This document shows, piece by piece, positions 25,559 to 37,600 of a DNA stretch of 64,000 nt. Positions within the stretch are counted from its first letter, which is position 1, and each line of letters begins with the position of its first letter. The notes below the pieces were generated by a model. That model saw only the letters and a list, made by a program, of their open reading frames with translations. It was not told the DNA's origin and made no database searches. The DNA comes from Symbiodinium kawagutii (taxonomy: Eukaryota; Sar; Dinophyceae; Suessiales; Symbiodiniaceae), in contig VSDK01013483.1 of assembly GCA_009767595.1 (NCBI GenBank), forward strand, positions 173,720-237,719. Direction: 5' to 3'. The position numbers were made by a program, and so were the translations under genes.

Positions 25559-26272
25559 GCGAGAACATTATGTAATGAGACATCCATGAGACCAAACCCT
25601 GAGTATGGATTGTTCTAGCTAGCTTTTCGTGTTTCTTGTGTCATTTCATTGGCTCATGTTGCCAATCTCGCATTGGCACATGGCATCTGCAACCACCAAT
25701 CAACAATGGAGCAGTGCCCAAAAAAGAATTGACGACTCCAAGACTCCCAAAAAGAACCTCACAATTATTCCCATTGACCCAACCAGGGGGCCATGTCCAC
25801 ACCCCGAATCTTGCAACAAGTCATGTCCCCAGTGACCATCCGCCGCATCATGGTGCCTTCTGTGAGCTTACCAGCTCAAGCGCCCCAAACAGATCAAGCG
25901 CTGAAGTTACTGATGGAGTTGGGGGCGAACTTGGATCCAGCTTCTAGTTGCCACTGTATCTGCGAAGCTTTGCCCTGGAGGATGCTCGTGAAACCATGTC
26001 TGTCCAAAGTTGTTGAACCAGTCTCGGGCAAGTAGCAAGTTGTGTGGAGGAACCAACCGCTGCATAAGAATTATTATATCATCAACCATAGTAGCATATC
26101 ATTGTTCGTGAATTATTTCCCTGTAGTAGCAAGTTAGAATTAATAAAAGCGAATAATCAACCAATATCAAAGCATAGGGTAAGCTTAACGATACCAACCA
26201 CCGTTGCCGTGGCTGACCATGGAACCGCACACAAACACCTTGAGCCAAGTCCGACGCAGAGTTGAGATCAAC

Positions 26273-26360
26273 GTGTCCGTGGCGTTTCGAGGAACCCTTT
26301 CCCCAGCAGGTTTGCCAAGCGGTAGTGCAGTTTTTGATAGCCAATCATGATTTTGAAAAG
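26273..26360 (-). CDS. Exon-like block, unknown gene
   Basis: Reads LFKIMIGYQKLHYRLANL then LGKGFLETPRT, a plausible helix-rich segment between CAG|C and AC|GT. A second frame (GKPAGERVPRNATDTL) is also open, so the frame is uncertain. Confidence 0.33.
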
Positions 26361-26881
26361 CTGATGGCGTTAAGGGTGCTTAGTTGGGTCAGAGATGGAT
26401 GGTGATCTTGGATAACCATCGCTAAATCCTACGATTTGTTGTGGTCAGTTGATGGTGAATAGCGGCTGAGTATGGCTGAGAACGCGGGACGGACGTTGGT
26501 TGAGGATGGCTTTGCCAACCCAGTGGTGATGTTGACCTAAACTTGGATGGCTTGACCAAGTGCTTGAGGATAGCTTTAAGGGATAGCTTGACCACGTGGT
26601 TAGATGGCTTCTCCTTCCAAAGATGTGATGCTTTGGGGATGGCTTGAAGTACTGTGGGGGCCTTTTCGCAGGCATCCATCAAGCACCAAGCCATCTGCCA
26701 AAGGTATCTTAAACAAATCAATCGCCTTATCTCCGATGTTCTCCCATCATGCATCACCCCCATTAGCTGGTTGATACCCGCATCCATATGGCTGTGGGTC
26801 TGGTGAACATCCCACCAATGACCAAAATAGTCTAACTGTTGGGATGTGAACTTCAATCCATTTGCTACTTAATGCCCAACA

Positions 26882-26983
26882 TGGGTGTTTCTCAAAATAC
26901 GGATACCTCTATGATACCCATGTTGGGCATGAAGTAATAAACCAAACATTTTGGGGGTTCTCTATTTTGAGCAACCACCACAT
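26882..26983. mobile_element. Hairpin element family A, copy 4
   Basis: GTGTTTCTCAAAATACGG at the left and CTATTTTGAGCAACCACCAC at the right. Confidence 0.65.
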
Positions 26984-27704
26984 CTACCTCAATGACCCAC
27001 CCCGGGTCAAAGCTCACATCATTCCATGGCATGGCTGGCAGCTCACCTTTCAGAACACTGGCCCTCTCCCGGCCCCGTACATCTGTACGGACGGCCTTCC
27101 GGAAAGCGTCGCATAAAACAACCGGGGAAGCACCGTGCGAAGCCCAGGAGATCATTCGCATAGATCATTCGCATCCTCCAGCTGATCGTGATGAATCATT
27201 TCAAAGAGTTCTGGTCCACCTTTCATGATCACAATTAATAATATTCACGGTCCACCTGAATGATTGATCATGATATTCATGATTAATAGAATTCATAATT
27301 CCTTTATTATGGTCCACCTTTCATTATTGATCAATAATCATTGATTAATCTGCATGATTCACTCAGCAATGAATCATGATCAATTACTAAGCGAATCATG
27401 GCCAATAGTTCTGAAGCCACCAATGAAACAACAAGAAACCACCGATGGGCGATCATTAATAATGATTCAACTAATGTATATTTCTTTGCTAAACTCACCT
27501 CTCTGAAGCATTTGGAATCATCAATTCAAGCACTCTTGAAACCAAATCAAAACCATCGATTTGTGTCGACCAACCGAATGATTCACCATCTTGTCCCACC
27601 AACAGAATGATTGACCATCTTGTCATCAACCATTGGTCAACAAGAATGCGAAGGTCGAGATCACATCTGGGCTGTCGCAACGCCCCAGCGAAACTGCTTG
27701 GAGC

Positions 27705-27767
27705 CTCCCGAACCGCGCATGTTTTTGCGCGGCGCATCCGGTGGCCCAAGCGCAAAACCGGCTCAAC
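27705..27767 (-). CDS. Exon-like block, unknown gene
   Basis: GC-rich island in AT-rich repeats. Reads VEPVLRLGHRMRRAKTCA then VRE, 21 codons between a GCAG|G acceptor and a GAG|GC donor. Frame stays open to about 27640. No family recognised. Confidence 0.35.
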
Positions 27768-27868
27768 CTGCTGCCTTCGGCAGCGCTGAGGCCAACAAAA
27801 CTCACAATCCCAGGCAGAAATCGGAACAAAAATGACCGCTTCTCAGGCAATAGGGGGCCCTTAAATCA

Positions 27869-27894
<26 letters not shown>
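27869..27894. repeat. (TC)n microsatellite
   Basis: About 12 TC dinucleotides. Confidence 0.95.
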
Positions 27895-27901
<7 letters not shown>

Positions 27902-29251
27902 ACCAGATCTAGTATTACTTGTTTTTGCCAATCAACCAGCGATTTTGGGGGGTTCCCTATTTCCATTTCTTAAGAAATTTCCAAATCGTGATCTTGGTGG
28001 CATATGGATCGCTTGCGAAAAGTTCAATTTTCGGTAGGCATATGGTAGATCAACCTAAGTTGGTGGCTGCAAGCCACCCAGCGGTTCTTGGGCGACAAGT
28101 AGAGGTTCATGACCAACCATAGTCATGGTTATTCACAATGGTGAGTGATGATGGTTGGTTACAATGGCTAGCCAGAATTCTGATCAATGACGGTCATTTC
28201 CATAGCCCGTCATGATGATGCCGTGGTTGACCATAAGCTTCATGGTTCGTAGTCTGACCTCTGGGGCTATCCAACGATGCAGATATTTGTCCTATGACCC
28301 TGCACAGCTCAACCTGACTTTGGACCGGGAAGTTGGCCTTTACGTCATCCACCATGCTGTGGCGAGGCGATGACATCCCGGGGGAAACTACACATGTTCT
28401 ATGATGTTCCCAAGGCGTGGTGCCGATTTGCCAGCGCTTTAACCAAGCTTAATTTTTTTGTTCTGCGGTTGAAGCATGTTTCTATCTACCATCATGGATC
28501 CTTACCTTTTTTATAAACCAACTGAGCCAACGTTTGGTGGCCCCGGTCCCTTGTATTGAGTTACCCTAGTAGAGCCGTTACTGACCACTCTGAATCACTA
28601 TTAACAGGTGTTGACAATTATCAACCCCCATTAACCACTACTAACCCTGATCAATCATTTTTAACGATTAACCACTCTTCTCAACCCTTTTCTCAATTAT
28701 TAACCACTTGATTAGCCACTTGGTAACCACCATGATCCATGACCAACCAATTTTTTCATCCTTTCTGTCTCTTTTCCGCCTGAGAATTGGCTGCTCGCCC
28801 GCTCCAATCCGGATCAGGCAGCGCCAGGATGATGACGGTGTGATGCGCACTGGGCAACGCGTGGAGAGTACCCTGCGTCACACAGTGACACCTTTGCGAC
28901 ACACTTCCTGATCTGCAAGATCTTGAAAAATGTTGTTACAAAATGCTAGAAGCATATCCAAACTTGAAACTAAATCAAATGTTTGTTGGGTAAATATGGC
29001 TTATACATCTATATGTGTGCAGATAGATATATGTATCTAAATATATAGAAATGAATTATTTTGTAGCTATATATACATATCTGTGTGTGTGTGTGTGCGT
29101 GTGCGCACATGATTTGCACATGCGCTGAGATCGGGAAAGTCCCCCAGCCGTGGCGGTCATGCCATGCCCCTACTGCTCGCTCAGCACGAAAGGGCCGCCA
29201 TCGGTGAAGGTCGATCTGTTCGCAAATCTCATGGGCTTTCCTCAGGCCATG

Positions 29252-29371
29252 GGGCTATGGGTCAAGCTCTTAACCATCAATAATGGGGTTAATAACCAAC
29301 AAAACTATAGGGAAAACAGCCTGGTTAGTGATGGGGAACCAAGGGTACAGGGTTTTGACCCACTGCCATGG
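29252..29371. mobile_element. Short element family B, copy
   Basis: Left CTATGGGTCAA, right GGGTTTTGACCCACTGCCAT; interior AATAACCAACAAAACTA and GATGGGGAACCAAGGGTAC. Confidence 0.75.
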
Positions 29372-30038
29372 AAGGTGAGCTGTGTCTCTGACTACATCTG
29401 TGGGTGCCAGGTGGTGGCCTCAACTGGCGTCTCAAGTCATGGTGATTTCACCCATGATGGGTCCCTGAACCTCGTGGTTCCATCAACTTATCCCAAGAAT
29501 CATGGCTAATCAGCCCAAACCCCCAACTTCTGCCAGGGTAAGGTAACGAAGGATTTTTTCCCACCAGTGGCCGGTGTAGCAAACGACCGGGAAGAAATGA
29601 AGAATGGATCCGGCCATCAGAAATCATGGCTGACCAGGCTGATCGTTGGGTTCGGGTTGCCCACCAGTGGCACATCATCCTGCCGCAATGAACTGTGAGC
29701 GATATCATCGGCTTCTGATGGCTCTTGAAGGATGTTGGGATGGGATCCCCTAACGTGACCCGAAAGGATTCTCAGTTGGACCTCCTGATGATTCCGTCAG
29801 GGAAAGAGGTGGACTTCACCATGCGCAGTATCATCGTAGACAGGTTGCCAGCAGATATGCCTGTTGGCTGCAAGATCTTGCAATACAGGAATACCCTTGG
29901 TGATCCCAAATTGCTGGTGAATTCATGATTAAGCATGGTCAAGCTTGATTGTCAAACATGGTTGTGCAATCAGATCTCATCAGGGTTAACGTGATCCCCC
30001 CTGGTAAAGTGAACGACTTATGATGGCTCAAGAATCGT

Positions 30039-30124
30039 TGGTGGTTGAACCACCCCTATCAATAAGAGTCAACCAACCAACCATGTGTGAGCACTAGGGA
30101 AAACATATCTTTAAAAATGTCAAG
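30039..30124. mobile_element. Short element family C, copy
   Basis: TGGTGGTTGAACCACCCCTA then GAGTCAACCAACCAACCATG and TTTAAAAATGTCAAG, as at 20.0 kb. Confidence 0.6.
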
Positions 30125-30352
30125 TTGTTTAACGAGTGTTGCTTCTTATTATCACCTATTTTCAACCATCATTAGCCAACAGAGTCCAAAATGTTCTAAA
30201 CCAGCAACCAAAAGATGCCGGCAACCCAGCCACCACATTGCTGTTTGCAACCTCGTCGGAATGCACCTTTTTGGGGTCCTGATTCGCCTCGGACGGGTGG
30301 TGGACGAGGGAAGGTTGAAAAGCTGAGAACTTGTGGCTGGAATCGATGAGTA

Positions 30353-30487
30353 TCATTTGGTTAGGGCACTCCTGGTAGCTTCTGCGCACATACGTCCAGG
30401 GAAAGCACTAGTCAAACGAATGCTATCCCTTTCGTGGTAGCTCCTTGGTTCCCCTTTCAAGGGTCTAGAAGGATATCCATGGCTCCA
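30353..30487. mobile_element. Short element family E, copy with internal repetition
   Basis: ATTTGGTTAGGGCACTCCTG and TAGCTCCTTGGTTCCCCTTT, then GGATATCCATGGCTCC. Longer than the other copies because the GGTAGCT motif occurs twice. Confidence 0.6.
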
Positions 30488-31387
30488 TCGCTCTCTCCCG
30501 ACCACCAGCCAAATAATGAGGTGAATCATGGACCATGATGGTTGTTCAACAATGGATTCTGATGGGTAGTGGTAATGGTTAATGATGGTTCGAAGTACTA
30601 GTTACAAATGGTTTCAAATATTATTGGGCAAAATTCTTAAGTTCTATGGTGGTTATATGATGGTTCAGAAGGGCTTTCATGGTTTTCCATCACTTAACGT
30701 GATGGTCAACAATGGTTGATGATGTCTTGAACAACGGGTGAATCGTCAAATGCTCGGGAACTTCCCAGGCGGTAAACTCCGTGAGTTTTCGTTGGAAGGT
30801 TGCCTTTTCAGTAGCATTCACCTCGGGGACCCCTCAAAACGATCCACCTGGGATTAATGGATCCTAGGTCTTTAAGGGCCAGGTCCAACAACCAAAGCAT
30901 AAGCAAACAGCCAAGCTTCGCTGAACAAGTCGCGACAAACTGAGTGTAGAAAGTGGCTGGTTTTGGGAGTGCTTGATTCCAAAAACTTGCCGAAGCAACT
31001 TGAGAAGCTTCGGCATCTATGCCAACGAACCAAATAATTTTTGTAAAAAAAAATCAGAGTAGGGCATATCAAGGATAAGACTGGTCTGTGGACCAGCTTC
31101 TTAGCAAAGGTTACAAATATCAGCGAAACCCCCGTCAATAAACGGAGTAACTTGAAGCCAAAAAATGAGTCACTAGTGCGATGTGGTGCCCGGCCGGCGA
31201 TGCTGGAACGTCCATAGGCAGCAAAGCCTGGTGAATTGAACCGCTACAAGACTTCCTATCACCGGGAATCCAAGTGCCGATCAGCCCCTAACGGCCCTGA
31301 CGAACCAGTGACAAACTAAGCGCTAAGCCAATAAGAGCATCAGCAAACCATAAACCGGAGCATCATTAATCACAAATACCGAGAAAC

Positions 31388-31460
31388 CAGTCCTAAACCA
31401 ACCCTAAACCAACCCTAAGGCCCTAAACCAACCCTAACCCAACCATAAACCCACCATAAA
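31388..31460. repeat. CCCTAAAC-like degenerate repeat after the ABCG stop
   Basis: CCTAAACCAAC units with CCCTAAA motifs, about 30-100 bp downstream of the stop codon in the transcript sense, presumably 3' UTR or just beyond it. Confidence 0.75.
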
Positions 31461-31485
31461 CCCAGCCCACATCACCCCCCTCGGT

Positions 31486-31617
31486 TCACCGCCCTGCCTG
31501 TGCTTTGGATTTTCCGGTGTTGGCCACATTGGAGTTGCCCAGGCGCAAGCGTAGCACCAGGAGGCCCCAACCCAGCAGCCGGACACCCACCACGTAGACC
31601 CCGAAGATGATCCTGGG
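31486..31617 (-). CDS. ABCG exon 38: TMD2 last helix, C-terminus and stop
   Basis: Reads GVYVVGVRLLGWGLLVLRL then a polar tail NSNVANTGKSKAQAGR and TGA at 31486-31488. Acceptor GCAG|CCC, in phase 0 with exon 37. Confidence 0.85.
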   Translation of the reverse strand, partial: PRIIFGVYVVGVRLLGWGLLVLRLRLGNSNVANTGKSKAQAGR

Positions 31618-34600
31618 CTGCGTTGGTGGCCGCGGGTGGTGGCTAAGGCCTAGGCGCAGCTTATGGCTTCAGCATGCTGATTGGTGGCTGAGAGTTGCTA
31701 AGGTTTGGTTTGGTTGTTGGGTGTTTGTCTAGTTGTCATGGTGATTTTTTTGGGGGCTTGGATGTCTTGATGTTGGATGGTTGCTTATCATGTGATGCTT
31801 TGCTGGTTGATGCGGTGGGTTTTTTACAGGTGTGTATGGCTTGGGCCAGGTCGGCCTAGCACCGAGCGGCAAAGTCTTCATGACATTCCAAGTTCTGGAG
31901 TTGATTCCGCCAGTTACTCAGGTTTAGTCTACTAGGGTCTAGACTCTAGTTGTGTTCTTCAACTACTCTGGTCTAGTCCATCCGAGGTTCAGTTTACATC
32001 CAAGGTTTTGCTTCATGAAGTGATCTGTCACTTGACGTTTATGAGCACTGCTACTGGCCAGTGATGGTGGTGGCTAGGGCGTTGCTGGGGAAGCATCTGA
32101 TCAGCCAATTCACCAGCAGCGGCAGCATCTCCCATCGTCAACAAAGCAACAAAAAACCAAGGCAGGGGGGCTGAACTCAAGTTAGTAAGGTTATCTGCCT
32201 TTTTTACCCAACTCGTTTACTGAGACCTGAACTAAAGTAACCAAAACTGATCTAAAGCTGAGTTCATCCAAAGTTTGGTGCACATCATTCACATCCAAGG
32301 TCTAGTTTACATCCAAGTTTTTAGGCCCTGAAGTGCTCAGCCAACTCAGCAGTCCAGGTGCGAATAGTTGTAGACATGGTCCACGTCGTCAAAGCCTTGG
32401 AGGCATGCATGCATGGGCTGTAGCACTGGAATCAAGGCCAGGCGGTGCTTGTAGAGTAGACGGCTAATATTAGCTTAAGAAATCTTAAGAGTGGCTAAGA
32501 ATGCCCGGTACTAGTTGACATTTACGCTAAGAATGCTCAGTACTAGTTGACATTTCCTGACTGATTGTGATGAATAATCTGATGAGACTATGAGTCAACT
32601 GAGAGTATGTTGGAAGGTCTGGATTGCCAGTGTGGTGTTCAAACAAGGGCATTGTGAGCCAGCACATGGCCAACTTCGGACGTGTTGAGGGTGTAGCCTG
32701 TAGCGCATAAGGAGAGCTGTGGCTTTCCAAAATGTGCAATGAATGTTGGTGAGTCATTCATGGGTCAATTGTTGTGCTTCGTAATTGCTTGAATCGGGCC
32801 TGAGGGTCCGCAGAAACCGAATACTATATCCAATGTGAAAAATCTGGGCTGTATAGAAACCCGGGTGAATCCATGATATGCTTGGGAAAAGCGCGAAGAG
32901 CGCAAGATGCTTAAGTTCTCGCTATGTAAAAAGTTGACCTCAATGATCTTCTGTTTTTAATTGTCCGTTAACCAAAATTTTGGATGTCCACGTCCCTTTT
33001 GCCAGAGCATCCCTCGGAAGTATCCATAAGCACCAAATCTTTCTACCTTAAAACCCTTCCATTCCAATTGAAATGCATCATCATTGCTTTCATTCAAAAA
33101 AATCCATTGGTATTCAGCAACTTCTCAACAACAGAACCGTTGTTTCTTGATCTCAGTCTTGACCAATCTTTGTGAGAAAGCCAAGAATGGTTGAAACGAA
33201 TCATATTCCCGTTGCGGGCATCATTGCGTACTTTGATTAAAAACCAAACATAATTCACGGGTCTATGGTGGTTTCTCAAAATAGGCGTGCCCCAAATCAT
33301 CCAATAACAGTCACTTATAGTGATAAAACAACCAGTTTTGGGAGCCCCCCTATGACTTGAGAAACCACCATATGTCCCTCTGGCAATTTCACCCCAACAA
33401 GCATGATTTGCCCATCAATCAACGGTTTCCCCAGATTTGCGAGCCCACAACAAATCCCCACAGTGCCAAATGCTAGCTCCCGAACTCTCTGCTTTACGGG
33501 GAATGCTAACCCTGGACTAACAAACCCCTTGATTCGTAGGGGAGGCATCCCTCAAGCTCGTCATGGTTTCCTACTAAACTGGCACCTCCTACATCAATAG
33601 ACTGAAGCAATAAACTGAGGGTTTAGCTTCATCCTGGACCCCAAACAACTCAAAATCCTCCCTTTGGACCCACCAACTGCACCAACTTACCAAGCCGCCC
33701 CGGATGCGCAAGACGTCCTCGCCCGTTCGGAAAGGGCAGGGCCCCACTTCTGGGCCTTCAGCCGATGAAAGGCGAGGGAGTTCAAACATGGCAGCTGAGC
33801 TGATCAACTCAGCCATGGTTTAGTAGCTGGGCATCATTGGGTCCTGGTGGCTCCTGGGCTCACACCCTTGGCTAATCGCTCCCAACCACCAGTGGATCTG
33901 ATGAAATTCGCCACTGGCTCATCTCTCACGATAGGACCACCAGTCAGCATTGCAACATGAAGCAGCAAGCTCAACTGTCAAGACCCCACGGTTCGAGGGC
34001 ATGTCCCGATCAAAATCTCCCAAGAAACGCAAAAAAAAAAACAATGAAAACGATGAAACACGATGAAAAGATGACTGTGGTCGGCAAATCGTCGAATTCG
34101 CTTCATAAAGCTTCTACATGTCAGTGTAAAATAACGTCTATTCATTGGGCATTTTTTCGTAATTAGCAAATGAACCTTTAGCTCAACATCAACCAGAATC
34201 CATCAACATGCAACGTCAACAGCAACCACCTCAACCAACATGAACCAACTTCAAAAAGCTTCAACCAACTTCAACCAAACAGTCAACTGAAAGCCTGAAG
34301 ACAAGGAAATTCATCACAGCTCATCTCAAAACCCACCTGACCCATTCCCGCGGCACATTCCACCGTTCGCGATCTCCAAATCGCTACCATGAACCTCGGG
34401 ACAGTTGAACAGCTGCCAGCATCAGCTTCAAACAGGCTCGGGACCTCAAAAAATTGGCGCTTGGTTGCTGTGTATCTCCGCAAGCTCATGATATGTTCCT
34501 ACCAAGCATCTGCAGCATCTCACAGCTATCCCAACCATATTTGCCTACAGCCCTTGGATCATGTTTGGTCACGTTTCAACATTGTTTCACCAGCGGTCCA

Positions 34601-37600
34601 ATTTCTAATGACTTGGTGGCTTTATAGGAAATCAATCACATCCCAAAAAGCCCGAAAACCTCATACTAAGGTAGTAGCTGTCAGCCACCCAGCTCATGTT
34701 GGCATAAATCACACCACTGTAAAGATGAAACTCTCTAGGTGATAAGCTGTTGTCATTGGTGGTGGGTGGTTTGATGTTAATAAATGGCCTCTCCTTTAAC
34801 CAATTTACCTACCGAGAAGGTGGCAGTCCATCTGGCTTCATGCCCTGAAACAAGAGATCATGATCAGATCATGCCAGCAAGACACGCCAATTAACCAACC
34901 AAATCCAACCAATCAACACCAAACAACAAGCAGCTGAAACAACACATGAACCAACCTGCAGTCCCTGAGTCCACCTGCAAGTCCAAGACGCTCAGAGAAG
35001 ATGGGTTTGAAGGGGCCCACATATTCGATCCATCGGAAGTACACCGGGATCTCCTCCGTTTTGATCAGGAATCCTCGGCAATCCGCGCATGCAGCAAGTT
35101 CCTCATAGAAAACGAAAGTGATGGCATGGCTGGGCCCCAACAGGTCCAAGAAGTAGCCAATAGATCGAAATTTGGAGGGCTGAAAAAGCTCCAAAAATGG
35201 AGCAAAATTTGATAGCACTGATGGGTGTTGCCCTCTGCCGAGTCTATGCGCTCTGGTTGGACTTGGTGGGATGGCAGACGACGCGAAAAAATCATCCCCA
35301 AGTTGAGGGTGTTTCAGGGCCAATTCGGGAAGGACCTATGGACGGATGCGGCACCTTTATAAAGCCATCTTGCGCATCAAATTGGTTGGAAACTGCAGGA
35401 AATCTTGGATCACTTGTTGTCCCGTCCTAAGCTTGACGGGCTTCCAAATAACAGATCGCACCTGAAACAGCCTAAAAAACCATCCTGGAACGGTCCACTA
35501 GCAGCCCTCAGTTTCCCAAAGGAAACCGGCTTCCAAGCTTGAAGAAAATCGCAAACAACGGAAGTTCTTCCAGCCAAGAAGCCATTGAAGATCTGATTGT
35601 TTACAAGAGGTTTTAATATAAAAACCTGAAGTTCTTCAAGTCGAGAGGTCCTAGGTCAATGCCCTGTACCCCTCATGACCTAACATCACCTAACCAAGTA
35701 TTAACCATGATTAGGCTGTTGTTAATGGTTAGTTGTGGTGCCTGTGGTGACCTAACAATGTTTACTTGTATGGGCTATCTCATGTGAACCATTATCTAAT
35801 TTGATCTAACTAAGCATGATTTCACCATAATATAACCATTGTCAAATCAACTCTTATTTACCCCAATTGCTCACCTAACATCACCTAACCACCATTACTA
35901 ACCAACTTTGTTAACCACCATTATTAGCTATCTAATATTAACCATTGTGAACTGTCAAACACCAAGGGGCCGTTATCTAACCATTGCGAACCGTTATTAA
36001 CCATTCCTTACGGTAAGCAATAACCATCATTTAACCACTATTTAAGCGTTAAACTTTAAGAATTATACGGGGCCGGTATCTTTTCCATTGTTCAACATTA
36101 TGGTAAGTATTCACCATCATTGTATGGCACGGTCAAACACATTCCCTCCCTCTCCATCACCATCCCAGAGGTCTTGCCAAGGCCGGGCCGTTCTCTAATT
36201 CGTATGAACCATCATTGACCATCAGCAATGGTTCATATCAACCAGCATCTACCTCTTTGCCGGCCAAGAGGCCCTTGAACATCAGTTTTTTCCAGAGATT
36301 ATGACCCAACTGGTCTTTGTTGCGATGTTCACCGAACCATTTCTTTGTTGCCAAGTGGCCGTCGAACATCATTATTAATTAGCCATTTTTTAACCATTAT
36401 ATCTAACCATTTACGATAATGCTCATTTCCACCGGTCAATTAGCCAAGAGGCCATTGAACATCATGAAGGGAAAGATCGTGAGGAGGAAGAACGCAAAGG
36501 CATACTCCGCCCGTCCGCCCGCCGCGGATGCGAAGTAGCCCCAGGTGTTGCCGATCACCGAGGTCAAGCAAGCGAGCAGCACGAACATGAGGTACCTGGC
36601 TCTTCATGCCCAACTCCAGTCACAACAAGCTGGTAGAAGCTACTTGGCAACTGGAAGCCTAGGGTGAGCTGCTGAAACTTCCATGCTCCATACGGGGTTG
36701 TTGATAAACAGTGGTACCGTGGTACTTACTAAGCGTTGATAGCCATTATTCCAAGGGAAGCTAGGCTGCGTAAGGGTACACAATGATGACGCTGTGTTTG
36801 TATTGTTAATCAGCATGCTTGGTGAGAATGCTCTGTCCAATCATGGTAAACACTATATATCTGTTAATCATGGTAGTCGGATAGTCAATCAACGGACCAG
36901 AATCAACAAATGCCAACCATCTGGTTGGTGGCCGAACCACCCATGTGAAAAATGCTTTCAACCAACCATATGACCTTTGAATTACCCATCATTTGCCATT
37001 CTAAACCCATGTTTCACCTGTGCACCCCCGGTGTTTCTTAGAGCCACCAACCCGCCAGGAAATCCCATCATGCATTGATCTCATGATCAAAATCACCAAT
37101 TCTGACGACACCCTCAACCGCATCAACATCAGCGCCCGACCGTCATTCACCAGCACTTCACTTAATCAGCTTGTTCATTTGAAATCACTAGCCAGCATCC
37201 CCATGTCATTACCTATCGTTTCCCCAACGTTTTTTCGTTCAATCTGGATGTGGCAGTGGGTCAGTTCACCCTGTACCCCTGGTTCCCCTATTATTAATCA
37301 GCGAGTGTTCCCCAGCAAATTCTTGGTGAACTTATCCCCCACGAAATTTGTTGGTCAAGTGCTGGACCCACATCTCTAGGTGCTGCCACTGCCGTGCCCC
37401 TACCGCGTTTCTACCACTCGGTCACCCCGAAGGCCGGGCATGCGGTTGCTGCATCGAAGGTAAGAACCAAGGTTCAACTTGGAACCAGCATGGACAGTAT
37501 GATGGATTTATGGGAGATTATGATGGTTTTATAGGAGATTCTGATGGTTGATAATAGGGCATTAACTGGGGATTCTGTCCATATTAACATATGGATGCAT

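Larger units (their letters stand above)
27895..31387. other. Region downstream of the ABCG gene, no gene recognised
   Basis: Repeat elements B, C and E lie here. 28200-28370 (minus frame VDDVKANFPVQSQVELCR) and 29150-29230 (GC-rich) are possible exons without family match. Confidence 0.45.

Noticed and set aside
25793-26035. Plus-strand frame with an ankyrin-like stretch (ALKLLMELGANLDPA)
   Set aside because: Only half of one repeat, no neighbouring repeats or splice signals, and opposite to both recognised genes; probably coincidence.
34913-35323. 136-codon minus open frame taken as one exon
   Set aside because: Only 34975-35073 matches ABCG; the upstream part has no family match and a good AG|G acceptor lies at 35073.
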